A stretch of DNA of 64,000 nucleotides from Rheinheimera salexigens (GCF_001752395.1 NZ_MKEK01000001.1:2891508-2955507), one strand, 5' to 3'; positions 1-10,854 are shown, counted from the stretch's first letter. The notes: generated by a model not told the origin, from the sequence alone. Made by a program: numbers and translations.

Positions 1-494
1 CCTGCTCTGGTAGTAGCGCCAATTAAGGTAAAGGGTGGCAATTCTAATTTAATAGAACGTGCAGCTGGGCCTTCGCCTATCATAATATCCAGCTGATAAT
101 CTTCCATCGCCGGATAAAGTATTTCTTCAACCACAGGGCTTAAACGATGGATCTCATCAATAAACAACACATCGTTTGGCTCTAAGTTAGTCAGCAGTGC
201 GGCTAAATCGCCGGCTTTCTCTAACACTGGGCCAGAGGTATTTTTAATATTTACGCCCATTTCATTGGCCACTATCATGGCTAACGTGGTTTTACCTAAA
301 CCCGGTGGGCCAAAAATAAGCAAATGATCCAATGGATCACCCCGACCTCGTGCAGCTTCAATAAAAATAGCCATTTGTTCGCAGACATGTTCTTGCCCTG
401 TATAGTCGGCTAAGGTTTTTGGCCGAATAGCCCGGTCAATGACTTCATCTTCACGCGTAGCAGTGGTCTGGATAAGGCGATCAGCTTCTATCAT
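1..494 (-). CDS. ruvB: Holliday junction branch-migration helicase RuvB (N-terminal part; gene runs off the window)
   Basis: RuvB is the AAA+ ATPase motor that, with RuvA, drives Holliday junction branch migration in recombinational repair. The first 164 codons are visible. The protein starts MIEADRLIQ and contains the Walker A motif GPPGLGKTT and the Walker B motif DEIHR, both typical of RuvB. The ATG ends at 494, three bases after the ruvA stop, so the two are certainly co-transcribed. The C-terminal winged helix lies beyond position 1. Identification is firm; only the missing 3' part is unseen. Confidence 0.96.
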   Translation of the reverse strand, partial: MIEADRLIQTTATREDEVIDRAIRPKTLADYTGQEHVCEQMAIFIEAARGRGDPLDHLLIFGPPGLGKTTLAMIVANEMGVNIKNTSGPVLEKAGDLAALLTNLEPNDVLFIDEIHRLSPVVEEILYPAMEDYQLDIMIGEGPAARSIKLELPPFTLIGATTRA

Positions 495-497
495 GGC

Positions 498-1118
498 TTA
501 AATCATGCTCCGTAGCGCGGTTTTAATTAATTGCTCACTGCTCATATCTGGGGTAATCACTTTTTTAATCGCTTTAGCTGCCTGCAGTTGACTATAGCCC
601 AATGATACTAAAGCGCTGATAGCGTCATCTTCGGCACTGATAGGCCGGGTAAAGATAGCTTCATCATCAATCACCAACATACTATCGGTTGTGGGTGTAG
701 CTAAAGCAACGCCCCAGTTTTTAAGCCTGTCGCGCATTTCTACCACTAAACGCTCGGCGGTTTTTTTACCTACACCTGGCAGTTTAACTAAGGTGGTCAT
801 ATCATCCATTTGTACACAACGCACAAACTGCTGTGCTGTCATGCCAGATAATATGGTTAGCGCCAATTTAGGGCCAACACCATTGGCTTTAATTAACTGG
901 CGAAATAACGCTCGCTCGGTTTCATTGGTAAAGCCAAACAATAATTGGGCATCATCACGCACCACAAAATGGGTATAGATAATGGCTTCTGCGCCTATCG
1001 CCGGTAAATTATAAAAGCTATTGAGTGGCAACTGCACTTCATAACCGACTCCACCAACTTCTATTAATAAATCAGGGGCCTGTTTTTCTAACAAGATACC
1101 ACGTAATCGTCCTATCAT
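498..1118 (-). CDS. ruvA: Holliday junction branch-migration protein RuvA
   Basis: RuvA forms the tetrameric platform that binds the four-way junction and loads the RuvB rings. The 206-residue product has the usual family length. It opens [20 protein letters not shown] (OB-fold domain), has helix-hairpin-helix motifs around residues 70-125 ([12 protein letters not shown] and [13 protein letters not shown]), and a C-terminal UBA-like domain ([17 protein letters not shown]) that contacts RuvB. It sits between ruvC and ruvB with a 30-bp gap to ruvC. No irregularity is seen. Confidence 0.97.
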   Translation of the reverse strand: MIGRLRGILLEKQAPDLLIEVGGVGYEVQLPLNSFYNLPAIGAEAIIYTHFVVRDDAQLLFGFTNETERALFRQLIKANGVGPKLALTILSGMTAQQFVRCVQMDDMTTLVKLPGVGKKTAERLVVEMRDRLKNWGVALATPTTDSMLVIDDEAIFTRPISAEDDAISALVSLGYSQLQAAKAIKKVITPDMSSEQLIKTALRSMI

Positions 1119-1148
1119 ATTTTCTACTTATTACTTTCCCTAGGCGGA

Positions 1149-1673
1149 TTATTGCAAACGACCGCGCACGGTTTTACGTGCTTGACCGGCTAAACTAATT
1201 AAACTTTGCTGAGTATGCCCATGACACATAGCCACTGCAAGCGCATCGGCTGCGTCGGCTTGTGGGTTAGCGGCTAACTTTAACAAGGTGCGCACCATAT
1301 GTTGTACTTGGGCTTTATCAGCCGCACCAGTACCGACTACCGCTTGTTTTACTTGGCGCGCTGAATACTCATAGACTTCAAGCCCGGCGTTTTTAGCGGC
1401 AACAATAGCCGCGCCTCGCGCTTGGCCTAGCTTTAAGGCCGAATCTGGATTGCGGGCCATAAACACTTGTTCAATAGCAAAAATAGTCGGTTGGGTTTGT
1501 TGAATAATTTCACTAACACCGTTAAATATATCCAACAACCGCTCGGGTAATAAATCGGTGGTTTTTAAGCGAATACAGCCGCTAGCAACATAGCTAAATT
1601 GATTACCCACTTGGCGCACTACGCCATAGCCAGTGATACGGCTTCCCGGGTCAATGCCGAGAATTATATTCAT
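1149..1673 (-). CDS. ruvC: Crossover junction endodeoxyribonuclease RuvC
   Basis: RuvC cuts Holliday junctions symmetrically in the RuvABC resolvasome. The 174-residue product begins [19 protein letters not shown], which holds the first catalytic Asp (GIDPG). Further acidic residues of the RNase H-like fold follow in FAIEQVF and near the C-terminus in [13 protein letters not shown]. Its start lies two bases after the yebC stop, so yebC, ruvC, ruvA and ruvB form one operon in the order common in gammaproteobacteria. Confidence 0.97.
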   Translation of the reverse strand: MNIILGIDPGSRITGYGVVRQVGNQFSYVASGCIRLKTTDLLPERLLDIFNGVSEIIQQTQPTIFAIEQVFMARNPDSALKLGQARGAAIVAAKNAGLEVYEYSARQVKQAVVGTGAADKAQVQHMVRTLLKLAANPQADAADALAVAMCHGHTQQSLISLAGQARKTVRGRLQ

Positions 1674-1675
1674 AA

Positions 1676-2419
1676 TTAGCCAAATTCCGCCATCAGCTCT
1701 TCACTGATATCGGCATTGTGATACACGTTTTGTACATCGTCTGAGTCTTCTAACATATCAATAAGTTTAAAAAATTCGGCTGCATTGCTGGCTTCTACTT
1801 CAGCGCGAATAGACGGCACTAAAGTCACCTCAGCCGACTCTGCGTTAAAACCAGAAGCCACTAATGCTGTTTTAACATCTTCAAAATTATCGGGCTGAGT
1901 TAATACTTCTATGCTGCCATCATCATCAGTAACAATATCATCGGCACCGGCCTCTAATGCCACTTCCATTAGCGCATCTTCGTCGACACCCGGTGCAAAC
2001 ATTAAGACCCCTAAACGACTAAATAAATACGCAACTGAGCCAGATGTACCTAAGCTTCCATTGTTTTTACTAAAGGCATGCCGTACTTCGGCTACGGTAC
2101 GCTTATGATTATCAGTCATGGTTTCAACTATAATAGCCACCCCGTTAGGCCCATAACCTTCATAGACTAACTCTTCATAGTTTTCGCTTTCACTGGCGCC
2201 AGCACCACGTTTAATAGCACGGTCTATGGTGTCTCGGGTCATGTTTTCTGATAAGGCTTTATCTACCGCTAAGCGTAAACGAGGGTTCATGCTTGGATCA
2301 GGGTTTTGCTTGGCAGCGACGGTTAGCTCGCGGATTATTTTAGTGAAGATTTTACTTTTCTTTGCATCTTGACGGGCTTTGCGATGCTTCATGTTCGCCC
2401 ATTTACTATGGCCGGCCAT
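1676..2419 (-). CDS. yebC: YebC/PmpR family protein
   Basis: The product belongs to the YebC/TACO1 family. Members have been described as DNA-binding transcriptional regulators and, more recently, as factors that help ribosomes through difficult sequences. The 247 residues start [20 protein letters not shown], the family's signature N-terminus, and keep the three-domain layout with an acidic C-terminal half. It is the first gene of the ruv operon; the upstream aspS ends about 140 bp away on the same strand. Which function applies here cannot be read from the sequence. Confidence 0.95.
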   Translation of the reverse strand: MAGHSKWANMKHRKARQDAKKSKIFTKIIRELTVAAKQNPDPSMNPRLRLAVDKALSENMTRDTIDRAIKRGAGASESENYEELVYEGYGPNGVAIIVETMTDNHKRTVAEVRHAFSKNNGSLGTSGSVAYLFSRLGVLMFAPGVDEDALMEVALEAGADDIVTDDDGSIEVLTQPDNFEDVKTALVASGFNAESAEVTLVPSIRAEVEASNAAEFFKLIDMLEDSDDVQNVYHNADISEELMAEFG

Positions 2420-2463
2420 TTTATCTCTCCTAATATAATAAGTTATATACGGCTCTACGATAA

Positions 2464-2484
2464 GCGGCAGTATTACACTGCCGC
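2464..2484. repeat. Perfect 8-bp inverted repeat between aspS and yebC
   Basis: Arms GCGGCAGT (2464-2471) and ACTGCCGC (2477-2484) enclose a 5-base loop. The hairpin is bracketed by two copies of TACGATAAG. Neither strand shows a U-run next to it, so it is not a canonical Rho-independent terminator. It could be an mRNA processing or stabilising structure, or a Rho-assisted attenuator, between two minus-strand genes. Confidence 0.5.
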
Positions 2485-2558
2485 TGTACGATAAGACTAA
2501 TAACGCGCTAGTGCATTGCTAGCACTTTGGCTTTTCCTAGATATAAGGCTAGTTATGC

Positions 2559-4337
2559 CTAGCTAGGCTTTTTTATAACTTGAATACTTAATTCTGCCAA
2601 TTGAGCAGGATTAGCACTACTTGGTGCATTGGTTAATGGACAAGCAGCCGTAGCTGTTTTTGGAAAAGCCATTACATCCCGAATTGAAGTCGCACCGGTC
2701 ATTAGCATCACTAAACGATCTAAACCAAACGCTAAACCGGCATGCGGTGGCGCGCCATATTTTAAGGCTTCTAATAAGAAACCAAATTTCTCTTTGGCTT
2801 CTTCATCACTAATGCCCAGTAAGCTGAATACCTTAGCTTGGACATCTGAATTATGGATACGAACAGAACCACCACCTAACTCGGTACCATTTAATACCAT
2901 ATCATAAGCGTTGGATAATAAATCACCCTGCTGGATTTGATCGATTGGCGTGGTTAAAAAGCTTGCACTATCAACTGGTGCGGTAAACGGATGGTGTACA
3001 GCGGCGTAGCTGCCATCATCGGCTTGTTCAAACATCGGGAAGTCAACAACCCATAGTGGTTGCCAACCCGCTTGCGTAATGGCTAAATCTTCACCTATTT
3101 TCAAGCGCAGTGCGCCCATCGCTTCACACACAGTATTGTAGTTATCGGCACCAAATAAAATTAAGTCGCCGTTTTGGGCTGCAGTGCGTTGTAATATTTC
3201 ACTGACAATATCAGCCGTTAAAAACTTCGCTACCGGCGATTGAATACCTTCAATGCCTTGTTCGGTGTCGTTGACTTTCATCCACGCTAAGCCTTTAGCG
3301 CCATAAATACCAACAAAGCTGGTGTAGCCGTCAATATCTTTACGCGACACTTTAGCGGCTGCTTGTGGCACTTTTAATGCCACCACACGGCCTTTAGCAT
3401 CATTGGCTGGGCCTGAGAATACTTTAAACTCAACGTCTTTAACTAAATCAGCAATATCAACCAATTGCATAGGATTACGTAAGTCTGGTTTATCAGAGCC
3501 GTATAAACGCATGGCTTCATGATAGGTCATGCGTGGAAATTGGCCTAAATCTACGTCTAGCAAGCTAGCAAACATTTTTTGCACCATTTCTTCAGTCAAG
3601 TTCATCACTTGCTCGGCGCTCATAAAAGAGGTTTCGATATCTATTTGAGTAAATTCTGGCTGACGATCGGCACGCAAGTCTTCGTCACGGAAGCATTTAA
3701 CGATTTGATAATAACGGTCTAAACCCGACATCATTAATAATTGTTTAAATAATTGCGGCGATTGTGGCAAAGCAAAGAATTCGCCTTTATGGGTGCGGCT
3801 TGGTACTAAATAATCACGAGCGCCTTCTGGTGTCGCTTTGGTTAAGATAGGCGTTTCAACATCTAAAAAGCCATTGTTGTCCATAAAGTTACGGACAAAG
3901 CTGGTTACTTTGGCCCGAAACTTTAAACGATCGCTCATCACCGGACGGCGTAAATCTAAATATCGATATTTTAAGCGTTGTTCTTCGCTATTATTTTGAT
4001 TGGCGTCTAATGGTGATGGCGCAGCTTTATTTAAAATAATAACTTCACTGGCGTAGACTTCAACGGCACCGGTGGCCATATCGGCATTAATTTGTGACTC
4101 AGGCCGCGCACGTACTTGACCTTTAACTTGAATACAAAATTCGTTTCGCAAGGTATAGGCGACTTTAAATAACTCGGCTAAGTCCGGATCGCACACAACC
4201 TGTACTAAACCTTCACGGTCACGCAGGTCAAGGAAAATAAGCCCACCTAAATCGCGGCGGCGGTTTACCCAACCACATAATGAAACCTGTTGTTCTGCAT
4301 GTTGTGCAGTTAATAAACCGCAATAATGGCTACGCAT
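2559..4337 (-). CDS. aspS: Aspartate--tRNA ligase
   Basis: This class IIb aminoacyl-tRNA synthetase charges tRNA-Asp. From the chosen start the product is 592 residues, close to the E. coli enzyme. It begins MRSHYCGLL, has the N-terminal OB-fold anticodon domain ([20 protein letters not shown]), the class II motif 2 region ([20 protein letters not shown]) and the C-terminal ATP-binding [11 protein letters not shown]. An in-frame ATG exists 11 codons upstream, but the ATG at 4337 follows a strong GAGGAAGG ribosome site at proper spacing and matches the family N-terminus, so the shorter form is preferred. Confidence 0.97.
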   Translation of the reverse strand: MRSHYCGLLTAQHAEQQVSLCGWVNRRRDLGGLIFLDLRDREGLVQVVCDPDLAELFKVAYTLRNEFCIQVKGQVRARPESQINADMATGAVEVYASEVIILNKAAPSPLDANQNNSEEQRLKYRYLDLRRPVMSDRLKFRAKVTSFVRNFMDNNGFLDVETPILTKATPEGARDYLVPSRTHKGEFFALPQSPQLFKQLLMMSGLDRYYQIVKCFRDEDLRADRQPEFTQIDIETSFMSAEQVMNLTEEMVQKMFASLLDVDLGQFPRMTYHEAMRLYGSDKPDLRNPMQLVDIADLVKDVEFKVFSGPANDAKGRVVALKVPQAAAKVSRKDIDGYTSFVGIYGAKGLAWMKVNDTEQGIEGIQSPVAKFLTADIVSEILQRTAAQNGDLILFGADNYNTVCEAMGALRLKIGEDLAITQAGWQPLWVVDFPMFEQADDGSYAAVHHPFTAPVDSASFLTTPIDQIQQGDLLSNAYDMVLNGTELGGGSVRIHNSDVQAKVFSLLGISDEEAKEKFGFLLEALKYGAPPHAGLAFGLDRLVMLMTGATSIRDVMAFPKTATAACPLTNAPSSANPAQLAELSIQVIKKPS

Positions 4338-4424
4338 TAAACCTTCCTCTAACTTGCTAATCAGTGACACGAAAATAACGGCTGATTATATAGAGATTTT
4401 AGCCTTAATGTCACTGCTAGCTGA

Positions 4425-7235
4425 TTAAAACCCAGGTTTACTAAAACAATATTGGTTTTTGCCTTGCTGCTTAACCCGGTACATTAGATTATCTGCCACT
4501 TTTAATAGCTTATCGCTATCGGTGCCATCATCCGGATAAATAGCTATGCCAATACTGGCGCCTATGGTGACAGAACCTATCGATAACATGATAGATTGCT
4601 TTAATCGTTGTAATACCTTTTCTGCCACTATAGCGGCATCATTACGGTGCATTAAGCCTGTTAATAGCACCACAAACTCATCGCCACCAAAACGGGACAC
4701 AGTATCACTTTTTCGCACAGAGCCTTGTAAAATGGTTACCAGATGTTGTAACAGTTCATCCCCGACATCATGGCCATATTTATCATTAATATCTTTAAAA
4801 CCATCTAAGTCGATAAATAATAATCCCAGCATTTCATTATGTCTGGCATGTTGCAGTAGGGCTTGTTCTAAACGTTCTTTTAATAGAATACGATTAGGCA
4901 ATTGGGTTAAATCATCATGGGTGGCCATAAAACGCATTTTGTCTTCAGCACGACGGCGTAAATTGACTTCTTTGCGTAAGGAATAGTTCCAAATAATAAA
5001 AAACATGATAATAAGCGATGCGGCGCCGCCGACCTGCATCATTAAGCGAGTAAACTGGGCTTTATCTAGGCCTTGGTTAATTTGAAAATCAAACCACTTA
5101 TTATAAATTTGTTTGCCGCCCTCTTCACCAAGGCTGCGTAAGCCTTTATTGAGCAATACCACTAAGGGTTGATAATCCAGTCTGACACCAAACATTGTCG
5201 GGTCAGTTGCTAACCCTTCAAGCACTTGAATTTGTAAATTTACATAGCCTGAGTCACGCAAAAACTGCCCTGCTGCTTCAACTGACTCGATCACCGCATC
5301 CACTTCGCCATGCTGTAATAAATTGATAGCTTGTTTTAGATTATCAGTGAGTGTTATTGCTGTACCATGCACATAATTTGGCAGCTCATTTGCCATCGCG
5401 TAATCTTTATATATGGCGACTCGCTTACCAGCTAACTGCTTAACATTATTTACCTTTTCACTTGAAACACCGCTAATAATAGCCCATTGGCTTGACCAAT
5501 ATGCCTCGGTTAACAATATCGTTTTTTCCCCTGCTGGCTGCTCACCAATACTGCCGATAAAATCAATCGAGTTTTGTTTAAAGGCGGCTTTTAATTCCGT
5601 AAAGCTATCAAACTTAACAATCTCAATTTGGGTATTTAAACGCTGAGCGATAACATTAACAATATCAATAGTAATACCCGCCGCTTCACCCTTATCATCA
5701 ACAAACTCCATTGGCGGCAAATCTTTAACTATACCTAGTTTAATTGGTTGATGAGCGTCTAACCAAGATTGCTCAGTAGCAGTTAAGGGCACTTTTTGCC
5801 GAAATTTGGCAAAATAGCGTTCAGGCTCATCCAGCCAACGTTTTTCGATAGCTTCTAATTGGCTAAGACTTAAGCTAGCAAACCCTTGATGTATCTCATT
5901 ACTTAACCCTTCATTTCCTGTTTGTACCAAAGCAAAAAGTGCACCTTCTACTATCGGTTTTGCTGCACCGATATAACTATCAGCGACATTAAGTTGTTGT
6001 AAGCGCACTGGAATGATGGCAGCACCGCCAATAAAACCAATCACTTCTTGTTGCTGTACGGCACTAAGAATATCTTCTAAAGATACAAATAGCTTAAAAC
6101 TGAGCTGCGGATACTTTTGTTTTAGTTCAGCTAGATAAGGAGAGTTTTGGAACACGGCAACCGTTTCGTCCGTTAAGGTATCTAAACGTAATTCGCCTTT
6201 AACTTTTGGATAGTAGAATAACGAATTAAAGCTATAGACATGATAAGCCTCGGTTATTTTATCTGATGTTTGCTCATTAATAGTCATAGCGACAATGGCA
6301 TCGATACGGCCTTGTTCTAGGCTACGCACCGTATTAGCGGATGTGTCGGGGACAAATGCAATTTTTTTACCGGTTTGTTCAGCCCAAGCTTGCCATAATT
6401 CAATGATTAAGCCTCTTGCTTCTCCTTCGGCGGTAATATTCATATAAGGCGGATTATTAACCGGCACACCTAATAATAAGGTATCTTTTTCAACTTGTAT
6501 TCCCAGCCAGCGTTGCTCTAATTGACGGATTAGGCTGGGTTCAACCTGCCCTGTGGCAAGTTGTAATTGCTCAAATAATGTTGGTTTTTGATAAACGGCA
6601 TAGCTTAAATCAATTTTGGTAATCGGCATTTTTTTATGTAATGGAAATAATGCATTTAACTGTTTAAAATCAACGTAAGTGGTTGGCAGCATATCTAAGG
6701 CACTAAACGCAAATAACTCACCTTGCACAGCCGCAGTATATAAATCTTGAATAGTAGAAAAATACGCTAACTTAACGTTTGGAATTAACGTTTGTAAGGT
6801 GGCAACATGGCTAGAACGCTCAATCACCCCTATAGTTAGGGGCTTTAATTCTTGTACATTCTTAAAATGTGGCATATCACGATGGACAAAAATATTATTG
6901 TAAATATTTACGCCAATATCCCCAAGCTGGTATTGCTGTGCCCGTTTTGGATTTGCGGCTAAACCGCCATGAAAATCTACCTTGCCTTGTTCTAACAACT
7001 CAATGGTTTTTGGCCAATTAGCTGCTATAAATTGCACGTCTATTTGCTGTTGTTGCGCGATGTGTTGCCAATAATCAACCACTAAGCCCTCAGGCTCGCC
7101 CTGCTGATTAAGAAACATATAGGGATAAGTATTATCACTAATAGCTATTTTTAATGGCGACGGCAAAGCGGCTTGCACCAGCGGCAGCATAAAAAATAGT
7201 ATTAAATAGAGTAATTTAGAAATTCCTTGCTTCAT
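4425..7235 (-). CDS. Membrane diguanylate cyclase with three periplasmic solute-binding (SBP_bac_3) sensor domains
   Basis: Predicted to make cyclic di-GMP in response to periplasmic ligands. Of 936 residues, 1-22 are a signal peptide. Three type-3 solute-binding domains follow at about 27-245, 252-470 and 497-717; each opens with a similar strand (LKIAISDNTYPYM, LLLGVPVNNPPYM, IKLGIVKDLPPME). One transmembrane helix lies at about 722-743, then a GGDEF domain at about 770-932. The active-site GGDEF motif is intact (850-854) and an inhibitory RxxD site (RKSD) sits five residues before it, so an active, feedback-inhibited cyclase is expected. No EAL domain is present. It is monocistronic, with no obvious partner. 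Confidence 0.9.
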   Translation of the reverse strand: MKQGISKLLYLILFFMLPLVQAALPSPLKIAISDNTYPYMFLNQQGEPEGLVVDYWQHIAQQQQIDVQFIAANWPKTIELLEQGKVDFHGGLAANPKRAQQYQLGDIGVNIYNNIFVHRDMPHFKNVQELKPLTIGVIERSSHVATLQTLIPNVKLAYFSTIQDLYTAAVQGELFAFSALDMLPTTYVDFKQLNALFPLHKKMPITKIDLSYAVYQKPTLFEQLQLATGQVEPSLIRQLEQRWLGIQVEKDTLLLGVPVNNPPYMNITAEGEARGLIIELWQAWAEQTGKKIAFVPDTSANTVRSLEQGRIDAIVAMTINEQTSDKITEAYHVYSFNSLFYYPKVKGELRLDTLTDETVAVFQNSPYLAELKQKYPQLSFKLFVSLEDILSAVQQQEVIGFIGGAAIIPVRLQQLNVADSYIGAAKPIVEGALFALVQTGNEGLSNEIHQGFASLSLSQLEAIEKRWLDEPERYFAKFRQKVPLTATEQSWLDAHQPIKLGIVKDLPPMEFVDDKGEAAGITIDIVNVIAQRLNTQIEIVKFDSFTELKAAFKQNSIDFIGSIGEQPAGEKTILLTEAYWSSQWAIISGVSSEKVNNVKQLAGKRVAIYKDYAMANELPNYVHGTAITLTDNLKQAINLLQHGEVDAVIESVEAAGQFLRDSGYVNLQIQVLEGLATDPTMFGVRLDYQPLVVLLNKGLRSLGEEGGKQIYNKWFDFQINQGLDKAQFTRLMMQVGGAASLIIMFFIIWNYSLRKEVNLRRRAEDKMRFMATHDDLTQLPNRILLKERLEQALLQHARHNEMLGLLFIDLDGFKDINDKYGHDVGDELLQHLVTILQGSVRKSDTVSRFGGDEFVVLLTGLMHRNDAAIVAEKVLQRLKQSIMLSIGSVTIGASIGIAIYPDDGTDSDKLLKVADNLMYRVKQQGKNQYCFSKPGF

Positions 7236-7573
7236 TATTACCTACAACTATGCAATCTGTTCCTTAGTATGCCGTGCAGATAATCATTTGGTCAAGCAAG
7301 CAGCACTCCGCTAATTTTACTGGCATAATTGTTAGCTTAATAAAACCGCTGAAAATAGCCTAAAAACCTGACTTAAGTAGCCGTTAAGCTGTATTTTAAG
7401 GTAAACTTAACCAAACTGTACTTTAGTTATTAGCTAGTTATTAGCTAGCTAATAGAGTTTTTAGTGCTAATAAAAGCGATTAAGCGCTATTACCCCTTTC
7501 TATACTAAGAGATATGCTAAGGGGTATGCGTAGAGATTTACCAAGAGACATGCCAAGAGACATATAAAAAGAT
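7236..7573. other. Divergent intergenic region between the cyclase gene and cmoA
   Basis: This 338-bp AT-rich stretch separates two divergently transcribed genes and must hold both promoters, which I cannot place with confidence. It contains two tandem 11-bp copies of TAGTTATTAGC (7424-7445) followed by TAGCTAATAG, so that TTAGCTAGCTAA forms a palindrome. Its last part is the 12-bp repeat tract listed separately. No open reading frame of note. Confidence 0.6.
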
Positions 7574-7588
7574 ATGCAAAAAGACTCA
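7505..7588 (+). repeat. Seven degenerate 12-bp tandem units running through the cmoA start codon
   Basis: Units begin at 7505, 7517, 7529, 7541, 7553, 7565 and 7577 and read approximately CTAAGAGATATG. Because 12 is a multiple of three, the ATGs in the units are in frame with the cmoA ATG, which closes unit six (7574-7576). A TAA at 7565 separates the upstream in-frame ATGs from cmoA. Each unit offers a purine-rich stretch followed closely by ATG, so the tract looks like a multiplied translation-start region. Confidence 0.8.
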
Positions 7589-8302
7589 ATTTACGCCGCA
7601 CCCCTAGGTGAAGTTCAAGATTTCCGCTTTGACGACCAAGTTGCCGATGTATTTCCGGATATGATCCAACGCTCTGTGCCGGGTTATCATACTATTATCC
7701 AAACCATCGGTAAGTTAACGGCAAAATACCAACAGCCTGATAGTTTATATTATGATTTAGGCTGCTCGTTGGGCGCGGCAACCTTAGCCATGCGCCGCAA
7801 TCTCACGGCCGAAAATTGTAAAATAATATCGGTTGATAATAGTAGTGCTATGGTTGAACGTTGCGAACGCCATTTGCAGTCATTTCGTTCTGACGTCCCT
7901 GTTGACGTGCAATTAGCCGATATTCGGCATATCGACATTAGCAATGCCGCAGTGGTGGTTATCAACTTCACGTTACAGTTTTTACCTAAAACCGATCGCG
8001 ATCAATTAATCCAGCAAATTTATAACGGCTTAAAACCAGGTGGTTTATTAATTTTATCGGAAAAGTTTATTCATTCTCAAACCACAGAAAACGAACTACT
8101 TATTGATTTGCATCATGATTTTAAACGCGCTAATGGTTATAGCGAGTTAGAAGTCAGTCAAAAACGGACTGCCTTAGAAAATGTGATGCAACCTGATACC
8201 TTGCAACAACATGCCCGTCGTTTAAGCCAGGCCGGTTTTAGCCAGCAAACAGTTTGGTTTCAATGTTTTAACTTTTGCTCGATGCTGGCTATTAAATCTT
8301 AA
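7574..8302 (+). CDS. cmoA: Carboxy-S-adenosyl-L-methionine synthase CmoA
   Basis: CmoA converts SAM and prephenate to carboxy-SAM, the donor for 5-oxyacetyl-uridine at the tRNA wobble position. The 242-residue product matches the family in length and sequence: the N-terminal [20 protein letters not shown] and the SAM-binding motif [17 protein letters not shown]. cmoB follows after 8 bases, forming a two-gene operon for successive steps. The start lies in a 12-bp tandem repeat, which makes the exact initiation site less certain, but the first residues [12 protein letters not shown] look native. Confidence 0.96.
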   Translation: MQKDSIYAAPLGEVQDFRFDDQVADVFPDMIQRSVPGYHTIIQTIGKLTAKYQQPDSLYYDLGCSLGAATLAMRRNLTAENCKIISVDNSSAMVERCERHLQSFRSDVPVDVQLADIRHIDISNAAVVVINFTLQFLPKTDRDQLIQQIYNGLKPGGLLILSEKFIHSQTTENELLIDLHHDFKRANGYSELEVSQKRTALENVMQPDTLQQHARRLSQAGFSQQTVWFQCFNFCSMLAIKS

Positions 8303-8310
8303 GGTTGCCA

Positions 8311-9276
8311 ATGATTAATTTTAATGCGTTTTATGCCCAACTGGCGACAAACCGTTTAGCGCCCTGGTTAGAAACCTTACCGGCGCAACTTGCACTGTGG
8401 GCAAAACAGGCCTTACATGGCGACTTTAAACAGTGGCAAAAAGCCTTAGCCCAATTACCTGATACCACGCCATCTTTAATTGACTTAAAGTCTAGTGTGA
8501 CTTTTGGTCGTGATACCGATTTAACCTCTGGTCAAGCACCGCGCATTCAACATGTGCTGCAACAATTAAAACCCTGGCGTAAAGGTCCGTTTGATTTGCA
8601 TGGTATCGAAATTGATACTGAGTGGCGCTCAGATTTTAAATGGCAACGTATTTTGCCCCATATCACACCACTCAAGCAGCGCTACGTGTTAGATGTCGGC
8701 TGTGGTAGTGGCTATCATTTATGGCGCATGCGCGGTGAAGGCGCAGAATTTGTGGTGGGTATTGACCCTTCACAGCTTTTTTATGCCCAATTTAATGCTA
8801 TTAAACACTTTAATCCCGACCCACAGGTGAATCTGCTGCCCATTGGTATTGATGATATGCCGCCTTTACAGCAGTTTGATACGGTGTTTTCGATGGGTGT
8901 GTTATACCACCGCCGTTCACCACTGGACTTTTTACAGCAATTAAAACAGCAATTACGTCCTGGAGGCGAGCTAATACTGGAAACGTTAGTGATAGAGGGC
9001 GATGCCAATACAGTATTAGTCCCCACCGATCGCTATGCTAAAATGCGTAATGTCTGGTTTATTCCTAGTTGTGCTGCTTTAATACTGTGGTTAGAGCGCT
9101 TGGGCTTTAGTAATGTAAAAGTAGTAGATATTAACCAAACGACGTTAGACGAACAGCGTAAAACCAGTTGGATGGACACTGAAAGTCTGATTGATTTTCT
9201 GGATCCAAATGATCATAGTAAGACCATAGAAGGCTATCCGGCTCCCTTACGTGCCGTGATTACCGCCAATAGCTAG
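8311..9276 (+). CDS. cmoB: tRNA U34 carboxymethyltransferase CmoB
   Basis: CmoB transfers the carboxymethyl group of carboxy-SAM to 5-hydroxyuridine-34, giving cmo5U. The 321-residue product aligns from its first residues ([11 protein letters not shown]) with the E. coli protein. It has [12 protein letters not shown] near the N-terminus, the SAM motif [15 protein letters not shown] and the conserved [18 protein letters not shown] two codons upstream is in frame, but AAGG at 8301-8304 is correctly spaced only for the ATG at 8311. It follows cmoA directly. Confidence 0.97.
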   Translation: MINFNAFYAQLATNRLAPWLETLPAQLALWAKQALHGDFKQWQKALAQLPDTTPSLIDLKSSVTFGRDTDLTSGQAPRIQHVLQQLKPWRKGPFDLHGIEIDTEWRSDFKWQRILPHITPLKQRYVLDVGCGSGYHLWRMRGEGAEFVVGIDPSQLFYAQFNAIKHFNPDPQVNLLPIGIDDMPPLQQFDTVFSMGVLYHRRSPLDFLQQLKQQLRPGGELILETLVIEGDANTVLVPTDRYAKMRNVWFIPSCAALILWLERLGFSNVKVVDINQTTLDEQRKTSWMDTESLIDFLDPNDHSKTIEGYPAPLRAVITANS

Positions 9277-9316
9277 CCTGCAGTGAAAGTCTGCTGACCA
9301 ACAACTTGAGAGTACT

Positions 9317-9733
9317 ATGCCAAATAAACAAAATTCTGACATAAGTAAGCTAATGCAAGAATCAGCTAACGACGCGGTGATTTATTGCCAACAAGAACAT
9401 AAAATAACGCTAGATCGCAGCATAGAAAGCTTACAACAGCTGGATAAGATCTTGGCTAAATTTCATCAACAAGAACAGCAAAAACCGCATGACGCAGAGA
9501 TATTATTTACTATCAGTAATATGTTTGCAGCCTATATAGGTGAAGTCTTTATTGCTAACGTGGGTGGTTCTTGGGCAAATAATGAAACAGATGCTAAAGC
9601 ACCGTTTATTTATATTCAGTTCGCAGATAAAGAATTTCCTTTTGCTTCAGTCTGTTATCATAAGATCATGCACGATAATACTATTAGTGTGTATGACTAC
9701 GTGATGCAAGCAATGGCAAATGCACTGCAGTAA
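9317..9733 (+). CDS. Conserved hypothetical protein, 138 aa
   Basis: A soluble protein with no signal peptide and no membrane segment. The central stretch with YIGEVFIANVGGSW followed by a beta-rich region (PFIYIQFADKEFPF) is weakly reminiscent of DUF3806-type proteins, but I do not recognise it securely. The gene lies between cmoB and purM on the same strand, 40 bp after cmoB, with a GAGAG-type ribosome site before ATG. Function unknown. Confidence 0.75.
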   Translation: MPNKQNSDISKLMQESANDAVIYCQQEHKITLDRSIESLQQLDKILAKFHQQEQQKPHDAEILFTISNMFAAYIGEVFIANVGGSWANNETDAKAPFIYIQFADKEFPFASVCYHKIMHDNTISVYDYVMQAMANALQ

Positions 9734-9810
9734 AGCTTTAGTCTTCGCTGTTATACAGGTAAAATAACCACAATTTTAGACTTTCCACTTTTAGCCATTC
9801 GAGGACAGCC

Positions 9811-10854
9811 GTGAGCGAGCAAAAAACATCTTTAAGCTACAAAGACGCCGGAGTAGATATTGACGCAGGTAATGCCTTAGTTGATCGTATTAAAGGTGCG
9901 GTAAAACGTACTCGTCGCCCTGAAGTTATGGGTGGCTTAGGCGGCTTTGGCGCTTTATGCCAGATCCCTGCTGGCTATAAAGAGCCAGTGTTAGTCTCAG
10001 GCACCGACGGTGTGGGTACTAAACTACGCTTAGCCATGGATTTAAAACGTCATGACGGTGTGGGTATTGATTTAGTGGCCATGTGTGTCAATGACTTAAT
10101 CGTGCAAGGTGCTGAGCCATTATTCTTCCTCGATTACTATGCTACTGGCAAATTAGATGTTGAAACTGCTGCTGCCGTTGTTAATGGTATTGCCGAAGGT
10201 TGTGTTCAGTCTGGTTGTGCTTTAGTCGGCGGTGAAACGGCTGAAATGCCTGGTATGTATCATGGCGAAGATTACGATATTGCTGGCTTTTGTGTTGGTG
10301 TAGTTGAAAAAGCCGAAATTATAGATGGCACTAAAGTAAAAGCGGGCGATCAACTTATCGCGATAGCCTCTTCTGGTCCTCACTCCAATGGTTTTTCATT
10401 AGTCCGTAAAGTATTAGAATTCAGTGGCCAAAGCACTGAGATCCAACTTGAAGGCAAAACTGTTGCCGACCATTTACTTGAGCCTACCCGTATTTATGTC
10501 AAAAACGTGCTGCAATTAATTAAGCAATTGCCTATCCACGCTTTGTGTCATATCACGGGGGGTGGTTTTTGGGAAAATATTCCTCGGGTATTACCCGCAG
10601 ATACTAAAGCCATTATCGATGGTAAAAGTTGGCAGTGGCCTGCTATATTTAATTGGTTACAGCAGCAAGGCAATATTAGCCAACACGAAATGTACCGCAC
10701 CTTTAACTGTGGTGTTGGCATGATCGCGGTGGTGCCAGCAGAGCAATTACAACCTGCTTTAGACTTATTAACCGCAGCCGGTGAAACGGCATGGCACTTG
10801 GGTGAAATTCAAACTGCTACTGCAGATGATGAATTGGTTATTATTAACGAATAA
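9811..10854 (+). CDS. purM: Phosphoribosylformylglycinamidine cyclo-ligase (AIR synthetase)
   Basis: PurM closes the imidazole ring of AIR using ATP in de novo purine synthesis. The 347-residue product has the family N-terminus [17 protein letters not shown], the conserved [12 protein letters not shown] loop, [14 protein letters not shown] and the C-terminal [12 protein letters not shown]. Translation starts at GTG, preceded by GAGGA at 9801-9805. purN follows eight bases after the stop, the usual purMN operon. I see no PurR palindrome in the short upstream gap. Confidence 0.97.
   Translation: MSEQKTSLSYKDAGVDIDAGNALVDRIKGAVKRTRRPEVMGGLGGFGALCQIPAGYKEPVLVSGTDGVGTKLRLAMDLKRHDGVGIDLVAMCVNDLIVQGAEPLFFLDYYATGKLDVETAAAVVNGIAEGCVQSGCALVGGETAEMPGMYHGEDYDIAGFCVGVVEKAEIIDGTKVKAGDQLIAIASSGPHSNGFSLVRKVLEFSGQSTEIQLEGKTVADHLLEPTRIYVKNVLQLIKQLPIHALCHITGGGFWENIPRVLPADTKAIIDGKSWQWPAIFNWLQQQGNISQHEMYRTFNCGVGMIAVVPAEQLQPALDLLTAAGETAWHLGEIQTATADDELVIINE

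Noticed and set aside
7505..7567. Leader peptide encoded by the 12-bp repeats before cmoA
   Set aside because: The in-frame reading (M-LRD-M-LRG type) ends at a TAA just before cmoA. The sequence is a simple translation of the repeat and has no regulatory codon pattern such as in attenuators.
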